64,000 nucleotides of DNA from Bradyrhizobium diazoefficiens. GTDB lineage: Bacteria > Pseudomonadota > Alphaproteobacteria > Rhizobiales > Xanthobacteraceae. Location: contig NZ_CP067100.1 in assembly GCF_016616235.1 (NCBI RefSeq), positions 558,001-622,000 on the forward strand. The letters are read 5' to 3'. A model generated the notes under the pieces. The model was not told where the DNA came from, made no database searches, and saw only the letters and a program-made list of their open reading frames with translations. A program made the position numbers and the translations under genes. The first letter of the stretch is position 1, and the number at the start of each line of letters is the position of its first letter. Of this stretch, positions 17,252-25,390 are shown piece by piece.

Positions 17252-18133
17252 GTGACCCCGACCGAGTACGAGTATCTGCGTAAGTTTCTGAAGGATCATT
17301 CCGGTCTCGACCTGTCCGCAGACAAGCAATATCTGATCGAAAGCCGCCTGCTGCCGCTGGCGCGCAAGGCCGGATTCGCCGGCCTCACCGAGCTCGTGCA
17401 GAAGCTTCAGGCCGGCTCCAGCGTGCTGATCGCCAGCGTGGTCGAAGCCATGACCACCAACGAGACCTTCTTCTTCCGCGACAAGGTCCCATTCGATCAT
17501 TTCCGCGACACCATCATGCCCGAGGTCATCAAGGCGCGCGCGGCACGCCGCAGCCTGCGCATCTGGTGCGCCGCCGGTTCGACGGGACAGGAGCCTTATT
17601 CGCTGGCGATGTGCTTGAAGGAGATGGGCGCGGCCCTCACCGGCTGGCGCGTCGAGATCATCGCGACCGACCTGTCGCAGGAAGTCCTGGAGAAGGCCAG
17701 GGCCGGCATCTACAGCCAGTTCGAGGTGCAGCGCGGCCTGCCCATCCACATGCTGGTCAAATATTTCAAGCAGACCGGCGAGACCTGGCAGATCAATCCC
17801 GAATTGCGGGCGATGATCCAGCACCGCCAGCTCAACCTGCTGCACGATTTCGCCCAGCTCGGCACCTTCGACGTTATCTTCTGCCGCAACGTGCTGATCT
17901 ATTTCGACCAGGATACCAAGATCAACATCTTCAACCGTCTGGCGCGGCAGATCGAAGGTGACGGCTTCCTGGTGCTCGGTGCGGCCGAAACCGTTGTCGG
18001 GCTGACCGATACGTTCAGGCCGATTCCGGAGCGGCGCGGCCTCTACAAGCCGAACGATCCGCGCGCCGCAGCCGCCAAGCCGGTTGTCGCCGCCGGCGCG
18101 CCGGCGCGCATGGCAGTATTGGCAGGACGATAG
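17252..18133 (+). CDS. cheR: CheR chemoreceptor glutamate methyltransferase
   Basis: CheR uses S-adenosylmethionine to methylate receptor glutamates. The GTG at 17252 after GAAGAGG gives 293 residues, the family's normal size. The SAM site is RIWCAAGSTGQEPYSLAM and the later motif FDVIFCRNVLIYFD is intact. The upstream 20 codons of the longer ORF lack homology-like content. No cheB methylesterase lies next to it, which is unusual. The C-terminal Ala/Pro tail is variable. Confidence 0.9.
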   Translation: MTPTEYEYLRKFLKDHSGLDLSADKQYLIESRLLPLARKAGFAGLTELVQKLQAGSSVLIASVVEAMTTNETFFFRDKVPFDHFRDTIMPEVIKARAARRSLRIWCAAGSTGQEPYSLAMCLKEMGAALTGWRVEIIATDLSQEVLEKARAGIYSQFEVQRGLPIHMLVKYFKQTGETWQINPELRAMIQHRQLNLLHDFAQLGTFDVIFCRNVLIYFDQDTKINIFNRLARQIEGDGFLVLGAAETVVGLTDTFRPIPERRGLYKPNDPRAAAAKPVVAAGAPARMAVLAGR

Positions 18134-18135
18134 GC

Positions 18136-18453
18136 ATGACCGAGGATGGCAAAGGCGCGGAGCGCGTCACCTTCAGCCGCGGCTATGATGTCTGCATCAT
18201 GGCCATCGACGGCACCTGGCGCCGCGACTGCAAGCTCAATGCGATCTCCGACACCGACGCCATCCTCACGGTGGAAGGCTCGATCCAGGGCCTGAACCTG
18301 AAGGAGTTCTTCCTGCTGCTGTCGTCCACCGGTCTTGCCTATCGCCGCTGCGAGCTGGTGCGCGTCAATGGCGCCGAGATGGACATCCAATTCCTGCGCG
18401 GCAAGAACAGGAAGAAGCGCGGCGCAGCCGGCGGCCACGACGCCGCGGCGTGA
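18136..18453 (+). CDS. PilZ-like small protein
   Basis: The 105-residue protein starts two bases after the cheR stop, so it is probably co-translated. The order RGYDVCIMAIDGTWRRDCKL, NAISDTDAILTVEG, then CELVRVNGAEMDIQFLRGK resembles a PilZ beta barrel. The c-di-GMP signature RxxxR/DxSxxG is only partly kept (RRDCKLNAISDTDA), so nucleotide binding is doubtful. It may link this chemosensory pathway to c-di-GMP or act as a structural partner (inference). Confidence 0.65.
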   Translation: MTEDGKGAERVTFSRGYDVCIMAIDGTWRRDCKLNAISDTDAILTVEGSIQGLNLKEFFLLLSSTGLAYRRCELVRVNGAEMDIQFLRGKNRKKRGAAGGHDAAA

Positions 18454-18592
18454 TCCGCGCGCGGCGACTGCGCGTTTTCCGCCATGTTGCTTTAGATTTG
18501 CTGAAACATCCGAATGAATTTGACGTCGCCGCTTTACGCCGCCTAAGCGCGAACCTTGTATCCATGGCAGGTCTCAATCTCAGGATTCGGCA

Positions 18593-19096
18593 ATGCCCAG
18601 AAGCTCCCTCTCGCCCATCTCCTCCAACCTGCCCGACGTCGCCGAGCGGCGTGCGCTTCAGCTTCTGGTGGTCGACGACGACGCCACGCAGCGCAGCCTG
18701 ATCACGGTCGCCGCCAAGCAGGCCGGCCACGAGGTCACGGTGGCGCCGTCCGTCGCGGAGGCGATCGAGAAGCTCCGTGCCGCGCGCTTCGACTGCGTGA
18801 CGCTCGATCTCGTGCTGGAGGACGGCGATGGCATCGACGTGCTGCGCGAGATGGCGGCGGCGAAATTCGCCGGTGCCGTGATCGTCGTCAGCGGCATGGA
18901 CGGCAAGCGCCGCAGCGCCGCCCGCAGCTTCGCCCGCTCGGTCGGGATTGGTCTGCAGAGCCTGCCGAAGCCGCTCGACCTCGCGGCCCTGCGCATCAGC
19001 CTCGCTAATCTCGGCAAGACCGCGATGGGCCTGCCGGCGATCCACACCTGGGGTGGCGTCGCCACCGACGCGATCGTGGAACGGCACCGCGCCTGA
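18593..19096 (+). CDS. Single-domain response regulator
   Basis: The 167-residue protein has a receiver at 22-140: acidic DDD at 28-30, phospho-Asp72 (CVTLDLVLEDGDG), Ser in VVSGMDG and Lys in LPKPLD. The C-terminal 25 residues (GLPAIHTWGGVATDAIVERH) form a short tail, not a DNA-binding domain. It follows the che cluster on the same strand after 139 bp, so it may be a second CheY-like output or an independent receiver. Confidence 0.85.
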   Translation: MPRSSLSPISSNLPDVAERRALQLLVVDDDATQRSLITVAAKQAGHEVTVAPSVAEAIEKLRAARFDCVTLDLVLEDGDGIDVLREMAAAKFAGAVIVVSGMDGKRRSAARSFARSVGIGLQSLPKPLDLAALRISLANLGKTAMGLPAIHTWGGVATDAIVERHRA

Positions 19097-19150
19097 GGCG
19101 CGGAGCTGCCATGCAATCAGCCGCGGCAGGTCAGCCGCGCTCATTGCGGC

Positions 19151-19441
19151 TTACGCTGCGCTGCCAGATTCGGACAATTGTTGCAGGGCGTGGTCGAGCT
19201 CTGCGCGGCAGGCGTTGAGGGCCGCGCTCGCCGTAGCATAGCGGGGCGTGATGTCGTCGAGCACGACAATCTCGCTGGAACCCGCGATAGCGCTATCGTC
19301 TTCGCGCTCCATGGCGGCATCGATCAGACGCATACTGATCTCGATGCGCGCGATCAGAGAGCGAAGTTCGGCTGCGATCAACTGACGGCTGTCAGTGTCG
19401 GCGATCGCGGCGAGCGGGGGTGTGCCGGTGTAATTCAGCAT
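19151..19441 (-). CDS. Small hypothetical protein, 96 aa
   Basis: The ATG at 19441 has CGGAG eight bases upstream. The protein starts MLNYTGTPPLAAIADTDSRQ and is otherwise helical and rich in Ala, Leu, Arg and Glu (LIAAELRSLIARIEISMRLI; AALNACRAELDHALQQLSES). It has no signal peptide or known motif. It diverges from the FixJ-like regulator. The helical-hairpin look suggests a small regulator, but no function is assigned. Confidence 0.6.
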   Translation of the reverse strand: MLNYTGTPPLAAIADTDSRQLIAAELRSLIARIEISMRLIDAAMEREDDSAIAGSSEIVVLDDITPRYATASAALNACRAELDHALQQLSESGSAA

Positions 19442-19590
19442 GGATATTCTCCGTTCCCCGCAATAAGGCACCCTGCCGCTACTTGTGCGTTAAGTCCATG
19501 TCCCGTACAAATACGGGTGGGCCGAATCCGCGCCGAACGCCATAACAGTTGGTGCGGACGCGAGTCCTTCATGCCAACTGGATGTGGCAC

Positions 19591-20226
19591 ATGGCCGAAC
19601 AAAACTCTCGCGGTGAAATCTTCGTGGTCGACGACGACCCTGCCGTTCGCGACACCCTGTCGATGGTGTTGAAGGCGGCGGGCTATGAGGTGATCTGTTT
19701 TGCGGACGGCGCAGCGCTGCTCTCCGTCGCGCGAAACCGCACACCGGCTGCGATCCTGCTCGACGTACACATTCCCGGAAAGTCGGGCCTCGACATCCTG
19801 AAGGAGCTGCACGGCGAGGATTATCCGGCGCCGATCTTCATGATCTCCGGGCAGGGCGACATCGCCATGGCGGTGGGCGCGATCAAGAGCGGCGCGCTCG
19901 ACTTCATCGAGAAGCCGTTCCGCGGCAGCGAGATCGTCGGCCGGCTCGACGAGGCGATCGGAGCCTATGCACGCAGGCAGGCGGAAAACGCCTCGCCGAA
20001 ATTCGGCTCGCTGCATTTCCCCGGGCGCGAGCCGCTGACGCGGCGCGAGCGCGAGGTGCTCGAGCAGTTTGCCTCCGGTGCGTCCAACAAGGAAGCCGGC
20101 CGCACGCTCGGCATCAGCCCGCGCACCATCGAGGACCACCGCGCCAACATCATGAAGAAGCTCGGCGCGCGCAATGCCGCCGACCTGATCCGCATCGTGA
20201 TGACCGCGGCCCAGCGCGCGTCGTAG
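19591..20226 (+). CDS. FixJ-like response regulator (receiver plus LuxR helix-turn-helix)
   Basis: The 211-residue protein has a receiver (residues 8-125; Asp58 in ILLDVHIPGKSG; Ser in MISGQGD; Lys in IEKPFRG) and a C-terminal LuxR-type domain (LTRREREVLEQFASGASNKE, ISPRTIEDHR, MKKLGARN). It is a phosphorylation-controlled transcription factor of the FixJ/NarL class. The start MAEQNSRGE at 19591 is preferred over upstream ATGs because it begins the receiver at the usual distance. The cognate kinase is not adjacent in an operon. The hybrid kinase downstream is convergent. Confidence 0.88.
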   Translation: MAEQNSRGEIFVVDDDPAVRDTLSMVLKAAGYEVICFADGAALLSVARNRTPAAILLDVHIPGKSGLDILKELHGEDYPAPIFMISGQGDIAMAVGAIKSGALDFIEKPFRGSEIVGRLDEAIGAYARRQAENASPKFGSLHFPGREPLTRREREVLEQFASGASNKEAGRTLGISPRTIEDHRANIMKKLGARNAADLIRIVMTAAQRAS

Positions 20227-20243
20227 GGCGAGCGGCCATCCTC

Positions 20244-20286
20244 TCTCGTGCCCCGGACGCAGCGCATGCTGAGCCGGGACACGAGA
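20244..20286. terminator. Bidirectional terminator/REP-like hairpin
   Basis: TCTCGTGCCCCGG and CCGGGACACGAGA form a 13-bp stem with one mismatch around a 17-base loop. It sits between the convergent stops of the FixJ-like gene and the hybrid kinase. Confidence 0.55.
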
Positions 20287-20293
20287 TCGCGCC

Positions 20294-23200
20294 TCAGCCA
20301 TTCAGCGCCTTGCGGATGATCCGCGCCAGATCAGACTTGCGATAAGGCTTCGCCAGCAGCAGCACGCCCGAATCCAGCCGGCCGTGATGGATGATCGCAT
20401 TCTCGGTATAGCCTGATGTGTAGACCACCTTCAGATCGGGACGCGTCTTCATCAGCTCGTCGGCGAGCTGCCGTCCGTTCATCTTGCCGGGCATGATGAC
20501 GTCGGTGAACAGCAGATCGAACGGCTTGCCGGCGGCGACGATCGCGAGCGCCTCGGCGGCGTTCGCCGCCTGCAAAGTGAGGTAACCCAGCGAATGCAGC
20601 TGCGCCAGCACGTAGTCGCGCACCAGCCGGTCGTCCTCGACCACGAGGATGGTCTCGTGTCCGCCCTCGATCGTGGCCGGTGTCACGCCCTCGCCGACCG
20701 CCGTCGGCGTCTTGCCGGGCGGCAGGTACATCTTGATCGTGGTGCCGTGGCCTTCCTCGCTGTAGATCTTGATGTGGCCGGCGGACTGCTTGATGAAGCC
20801 GTAGACCATCGACAGCCCGAGCCCGGTGCCCTTGCCGGGGCCCTTCGAGGTGAAGAAGGGATCGAACACCCTGGCGAGCATGCTTGCGGGAATGCCGGTG
20901 CCGGTGTCGCTCACGGCGATCAGCACATAGTGTCCCGGCCGGACGTCGTTGACGCTGGCATAGACCTCGTCGAGATAGGCGCCGCCCGTCTCCACGATCA
21001 GCTTGCCGCCGCCGGGCATGGCGTCGCGGGCATTGAGCGCGAGGTTGAGCATCGCGGTGGTGAGCTGGTTGGGGTCGACGATCGCGACGCAGGTCTCGTC
21101 CTCGAATACCGATTCGATCTGGATCTGCTCGCCGAGCGTCGGACGCAACAGCTTCGCGGTGTCGATGATCAGCGAGTTGATGTCGATCTCGCGCGGCTGG
21201 AGCGGCTGCTTGCGCGCGAAGGCAAGCAAATGCTGGGTCAGCTCGGCGCCGCGTCCGGCGGCCTCGTCGATCATCTTGGTGATCGCCGCAAGCTCCGGCT
21301 CCTTCTCCACCGCCTCCGCCAGGATCTCGATCGTTCCGGTGATGACGGTGAGGATGTTGTTGAAGTCGTGCGCAACGCCTCCGGTGAGCTGGCCGACTGC
21401 CTCCATCTTCTCGGCGTGACGGATGCGCTCCTCGGCCGCGATCTTGTCGGTCAAGTCGCGGTAGAACACGTTGAACAGCAGGCCGTCGCGGCGCTTCAGC
21501 GCGGTGACGCTCAGCTCGGCCTTGAATTCCTTGCCGTCGCGGCGGCAGCACATGAGCTCGCGGCGGCGATTGAGCGTCTGGCCGCCTCCGGAATCGAGGA
21601 AGCGCGACAGACCTGTCTTGACTCGCTGGCGCTCGCTGGGAGCGACGATCAGGTCGATGGCATTCCTGCCCAGCGCCTCGTCGCGGCGCCAGCCGAACAG
21701 CTCTTCGGCGCGCGAGCTCCAGTTCAGGATGGTGCTGCGATCGTCGGTCTGGACGAAGGCGTCGAGCGCGGTCTCGACGATGTTGCGCGCGAGCTGCTCG
21801 CTTTCGCGCAAGGATTCCTCCGCAAGCCTCGCCTCGGTCATGTCGCGTCCGACGAAGAAGAAGCGGTCGGCCTGATCGGACCAGCTGCCGCGCCAGGACA
21901 GCCAGACTTCGCGCCCATCCTTGTGGAAGCAGCGGGTGTCGCCGAGCTTGGGGCGTCCGCCGCGCCGGAGCGCGCGCATTTCCTCGCGGGACTGATCGAG
22001 ATGGGCGGGATGGATGAAATCGGCGCCGCTGCGGCCGATCATGTCGTCGGGCCGGTAGCCGAGAACGGTCTCGCAGCTCGGGCTGATCTGCGCGATATGG
22101 CCGCGCGAGTCCATGATCATGATCAGATCCTGCGAGGTGTCGAAGAGCTGCCGGCGCTCCTCGATCTGCTGCTGGAGCTGCCGCTCGGCCCGCCGCGCAT
22201 CGGTGAGGCTGCGCGCGCTTCCAGAGGCGCCAATGATCTCGCCCGATGGCCCCCGGATGGGGGAGAGACTGAGTGAGATTTCGACCGGCGTGCCGTCCTT
22301 GCGAAGACGTACCGTCTCGAACCGTTCGATCGGCTCGCCCCGGGCGATCCGCGCCAGATAGACCTTGCCCTGCTCGCGGCGGTCGGGCGGGACGATGATC
22401 GAGGTGGGTTGACCGATCGCCTCGTCCGCCGAATAGCCATAAAGGCGTTCGGCGGCGGGATTCCAGCCCGTGATGATGGCCTCGAGCGTCTGCATGACGA
22501 TCGCATCGTCGGACGATTCGACGGCGGCGCTGAACAGCTGCTCGCGCGCCGCGTGATGGTTTCGTTCGGCCTCGGTGCGGCGGTGCTCCCGGATCTCGCG
22601 CTGGAGCGCGGCGGTTTTCGCGCGCATCTCTTCCACCATCTGGGCAAAGGCCCGCGCCAGCACGCCGGTCTCGCCGCTCGCATCGACGGGTATGTCCGCC
22701 GGCCGTCCGCTGCCGATGGCTTCCACCGCCGCGGTGAGGCGCCCGATCGGACGGGTCAATGAGCGCGCCAGCAGCACTGCGAGCGCTGCCGCGGCGAGCA
22801 CGGCGAGCACGCCGACGAGCAGGGACGCCTTCTGAATCGCGGCCGGCACGCGGCCGAACACGGCGGGAGGAACGGCCACGATAACCCCGATCCATTCCTT
22901 GCCGGCAAGCAGCGCCGGTGCGATCGCCGCGCCGGTCGGCCGGCCCAATCCGTCGGCCGTGAGCTGCGTGGACCCTTCCCGCGTGCCGGCCATGGCCGCA
23001 AAAAATGGAAAGTCATTGCGCCAGTTTGTCGGATGGCCGCGCAAAGTGCCGAATTCTTGCGCGGGATCTGGATGGACGAGATAGTCGCCGCGCGAATTCA
23101 CGACGTAAATCGCTCCTCCCGAGTTCGTCGCCGCGCGGATGCGGTCGAGGGCAGGGCGCATATCGATATTGGCGATGATGATGCCGAACGGCTTGCCGTC

Positions 23201-23890
23201 CGGCGTGAACAGGGGCGTTGCGACCCGCAGGGTCGGAATGTGCGCGGTCGTGGTCCCGCCCTGGCGGGTCGCGAGATCGAGCGGCGAAACGTAGATCTCG
23301 CCGGGCGCCAGCCGGATGGTTTCCTGGAAGTAGGCTCGCTCGCTCTTCCGCTCCAGCTCGCCGTCGGGGACGATCCGTGCCGCTCCATTCGGGCCCGAGC
23401 GGTCGACGCGGACCAGCTCGCGCTGGTCGTCGTCGAGGCCGATGATGCGAAACTGCCCGTAGCTGGGCTTGGCCTCGATCTCGGCCGCGAGCCGCGTCGC
23501 GATGCGCTCGCGCCAGGTCTGCTCCGAAACGCGGTCGGCTGCGTCAATTCCGCCGCCGACGTGGGCGCGGATCAGGCCGTTGATCGCCGCGGCGGAGCGA
23601 TAGCCGATCAGGTCGCCACGGACGCCGGAAACGTAGGATTCCAGATTGGTCGCCAGCAGGCGCGACTGGGCTTCGACTCGCTCCAGCACGCGCGGAATGA
23701 CCGCCTGCGTGATGTTGCGATAGCCGAGCCAGCCGACCGCGGCCACGGTCACCGTCACCAGCAGGATCATCGCGATGGCCAGCCGCGTTGCGAGCGTCAT
23801 GCGGATATTCGCTGGGCTTTCGGTATGACCGTGCTTGTTGTTGCCTGCAGCAGAGGAGGCAACCTCGTCATCGGTTGCCGGAGCTGACAT
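20294..23890 (-). CDS. Hybrid sensor histidine kinase (Cache-HAMP-PAS3-HisKA-HATPase-REC)
   Basis: The 1198-residue membrane sensor starts with a TM helix at about 35-55. A periplasmic double-Cache-like region follows (FRIIGLDDDQRELVRVDRSG, LVHPDPAQEFGTL). A second TM helix lies at about 350-375, then HAMP. Three PAS domains follow (SSDDAIVMQTLEAIITGWNP; TSQDLIMIMDSRGHIAQISP; ALDAFVQTDDRSTILNWSSR). The H-box has His841, the N-box is LALNARDA, the G-boxes are DTGTG and GTGLGLS, and the C-terminal receiver has Asp1130. It starts inside the end of the upstream receiver gene (23-bp overlap), so the two form an operon. It probably passes phosphate to that receiver. Confidence 0.9.
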   Translation of the reverse strand: MSAPATDDEVASSAAGNNKHGHTESPANIRMTLATRLAIAMILLVTVTVAAVGWLGYRNITQAVIPRVLERVEAQSRLLATNLESYVSGVRGDLIGYRSAAAINGLIRAHVGGGIDAADRVSEQTWRERIATRLAAEIEAKPSYGQFRIIGLDDDQRELVRVDRSGPNGAARIVPDGELERKSERAYFQETIRLAPGEIYVSPLDLATRQGGTTTAHIPTLRVATPLFTPDGKPFGIIIANIDMRPALDRIRAATNSGGAIYVVNSRGDYLVHPDPAQEFGTLRGHPTNWRNDFPFFAAMAGTREGSTQLTADGLGRPTGAAIAPALLAGKEWIGVIVAVPPAVFGRVPAAIQKASLLVGVLAVLAAAALAVLLARSLTRPIGRLTAAVEAIGSGRPADIPVDASGETGVLARAFAQMVEEMRAKTAALQREIREHRRTEAERNHHAAREQLFSAAVESSDDAIVMQTLEAIITGWNPAAERLYGYSADEAIGQPTSIIVPPDRREQGKVYLARIARGEPIERFETVRLRKDGTPVEISLSLSPIRGPSGEIIGASGSARSLTDARRAERQLQQQIEERRQLFDTSQDLIMIMDSRGHIAQISPSCETVLGYRPDDMIGRSGADFIHPAHLDQSREEMRALRRGGRPKLGDTRCFHKDGREVWLSWRGSWSDQADRFFFVGRDMTEARLAEESLRESEQLARNIVETALDAFVQTDDRSTILNWSSRAEELFGWRRDEALGRNAIDLIVAPSERQRVKTGLSRFLDSGGGQTLNRRRELMCCRRDGKEFKAELSVTALKRRDGLLFNVFYRDLTDKIAAEERIRHAEKMEAVGQLTGGVAHDFNNILTVITGTIEILAEAVEKEPELAAITKMIDEAAGRGAELTQHLLAFARKQPLQPREIDINSLIIDTAKLLRPTLGEQIQIESVFEDETCVAIVDPNQLTTAMLNLALNARDAMPGGGKLIVETGGAYLDEVYASVNDVRPGHYVLIAVSDTGTGIPASMLARVFDPFFTSKGPGKGTGLGLSMVYGFIKQSAGHIKIYSEEGHGTTIKMYLPPGKTPTAVGEGVTPATIEGGHETILVVEDDRLVRDYVLAQLHSLGYLTLQAANAAEALAIVAAGKPFDLLFTDVIMPGKMNGRQLADELMKTRPDLKVVYTSGYTENAIIHHGRLDSGVLLLAKPYRKSDLARIIRKALNG

Positions 23891-24296
23891 CGGACCCCTC
23901 CGGCTCCCGCGCCCTCAGGCAGCCATTGACCGCGGAGAGCAGGGCGTCTGGCCGGAACGGCTTCTGCAGGCTCGCCACCGCGCCGAGCTTGGTCGCCATC
24001 TTCAGGAAATCCGGCTCCGCATAGGCGTCCGGCGTGATCGAGCGGCCGGAAATGACGATGATCGGCATGGCCGGCTGCAGCATCCGGATGCGGCGCATCG
24101 TCTCCAGCCCGTCCATGCCGGGCATGAAGATGTCGAGGAACAGCAGGTCGAACTGGCCGGCCTCGAACAACGCAAGTCCCTGGTGGCCATCGCCGGCGAT
24201 GGTGACGCGATGCCCGGCCCTCTCCAGGAGCAGCCGGATCGTGATCTGTACGGCCGGGTCGTCATCCACGATCAGGATGTTGGCCACGTCTGACAT
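23868..24296 (-). CDS. Single-domain response regulator paired with the hybrid kinase
   Basis: The 142-residue receiver has DDD at 11-13, Asp55 (LLFLDIFMPGMDG), Ser in VISGRS and Lys in LQKPFRP. The insert TPDAYAEPDFLKMATKLGA matches the receiver at 12596-13078, marking a paralogous pair. The gene overlaps the kinase start by 23 bp, so translation is coupled. It has no output domain, which suggests a phosphorelay intermediate or protein-protein output. Confidence 0.9.
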   Translation of the reverse strand: MSDVANILIVDDDPAVQITIRLLLERAGHRVTIAGDGHQGLALFEAGQFDLLFLDIFMPGMDGLETMRRIRMLQPAMPIIVISGRSITPDAYAEPDFLKMATKLGAVASLQKPFRPDALLSAVNGCLRAREPEGSDVSSGNR

Positions 24297-24582
24297 CCTC
24301 CGGGGCGATGGGACATTCCGCCGCCCCCCAAATCAAACCATCAAATACGAAATTGTTGCGCGGATTCCGTTCAGCCTGCAAGCACTTCGCGACGCTGCGG
24401 CGGTCATCGGGCGCACCTCGGCCCGGCGTGGTCATTATGCATGCTTCCGTGCACAAGGTCCCGCCCGAACGGGGCTTGGAACCATCCTGCGCCAGCCATG
24501 GGACTGGGCGCCGAACCTGGTCCCAGAGATATCGGCGCGCATGCCCGAACATTTGTTCTAAAGTTCGAAGAGTTATCGCAGC

Positions 24583-25299
24583 CTAGTCGGTCAGGTATTC
24601 CGGGTGATGGCTTCGGATATTATCCAGCTCGCTCAGCGTGCCTGACAGATGCTTGCGCAGGTGCTGTTGCGCGGCATCGGCATCGCCGGCCTCGATGGCG
24701 CGCGCGATCAGCCTGTGATGGCGCACGATGTTCTGGGCTTTGCCGGGCGAAGGCAAATGCAGCCGGCGCAGCCGGTCGATATGCCCGCTGCGGCTGCGGA
24801 CGAGTGTCCACAAATCCTGCTTGCCGGCCGCGGCGTAGAGCTGCCCGTGAAAATCATTGTCGCCGGCCATGAACGCCTCGAACTCACCGGCCTTGGCGAA
24901 TTGCTGTTGCAGCGCGATGGCGTGATCGAGGCGGATCACCAGCGCAGCGTCGGCGCTCGCGGCGAGGAGCCGGACGATCTCCAGCTCGAGTGCCTGACGC
25001 AGGAAATGCGCCTGCTGGGCGCGGCCGATGTCGATCCGGCTGACCACGGTCGCGTGCTGCGGGAAGACGTCGACCAGGCCTTCTTCCTCGAGCCGCATCA
25101 GCGCATCGCGCACCGGCGTCGAGCTGACGCCGAACTGGCCGGCAAGCTCGGCGCGCGACAGCGGCGCGCCCGGCGGCAGTTCGAGCGCGATGATCGCGTT
25201 GCGAAGGCGCTCGAACACCTGCGGCGCGGCCTGTCGGGCGCGATCGAGCCTTGATGCCGTCTTTGCGGGCGCGCGTGGCGCGGAGGCGACTACTTCCAT
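24583..25299 (-). CDS. GntR/FCD-family transcriptional regulator
   Basis: Residues 25-90 form a GntR winged helix (LELPPGAPLSRAELAGQFGV, SSTPVRDALMRLEEEGLVDV). Residues 100-225 form an FCD ligand domain with metal-site His residues (DNDFHGQLYAAAG; VRHHRLIARAIEAGD). The ATG at 25299 is chosen because the longer frame would start at a GTG inside the operator palindrome. It diverges from the ABC transporter/dehydratase operon and most likely represses it until an organic acid binds. Confidence 0.9.
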   Translation of the reverse strand: MEVVASAPRAPAKTASRLDRARQAAPQVFERLRNAIIALELPPGAPLSRAELAGQFGVSSTPVRDALMRLEEEGLVDVFPQHATVVSRIDIGRAQQAHFLRQALELEIVRLLAASADAALVIRLDHAIALQQQFAKAGEFEAFMAGDNDFHGQLYAAAGKQDLWTLVRSRSGHIDRLRRLHLPSPGKAQNIVRHHRLIARAIEAGDADAAQQHLRKHLSGTLSELDNIRSHHPEYLTD

Positions 25300-25318
25300 A
25301 TCGGGTCCCGCTTGCCTT

Positions 25319-25344
25319 TGATGCACTAATATATTAGTGCATCA
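25319..25344. promoter_or_regulatory. Perfect 26-bp operator palindrome
   Basis: The half-site TGATGCACTAATA is followed directly by its exact reverse complement, with no mismatch. It lies 20 bp before the GntR ATG and 47 bp before the transporter ATG, and its A+T centre may overlap both -10 regions. FCD-type GntR proteins bind such palindromes, so this is very likely the GntR operator, controlling both directions. Confidence 0.8.
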
Positions 25345-25390
25345 CCAGGGTCAACGCAGCTCGGCGCTAACCCGGAGGAAACACACAACA

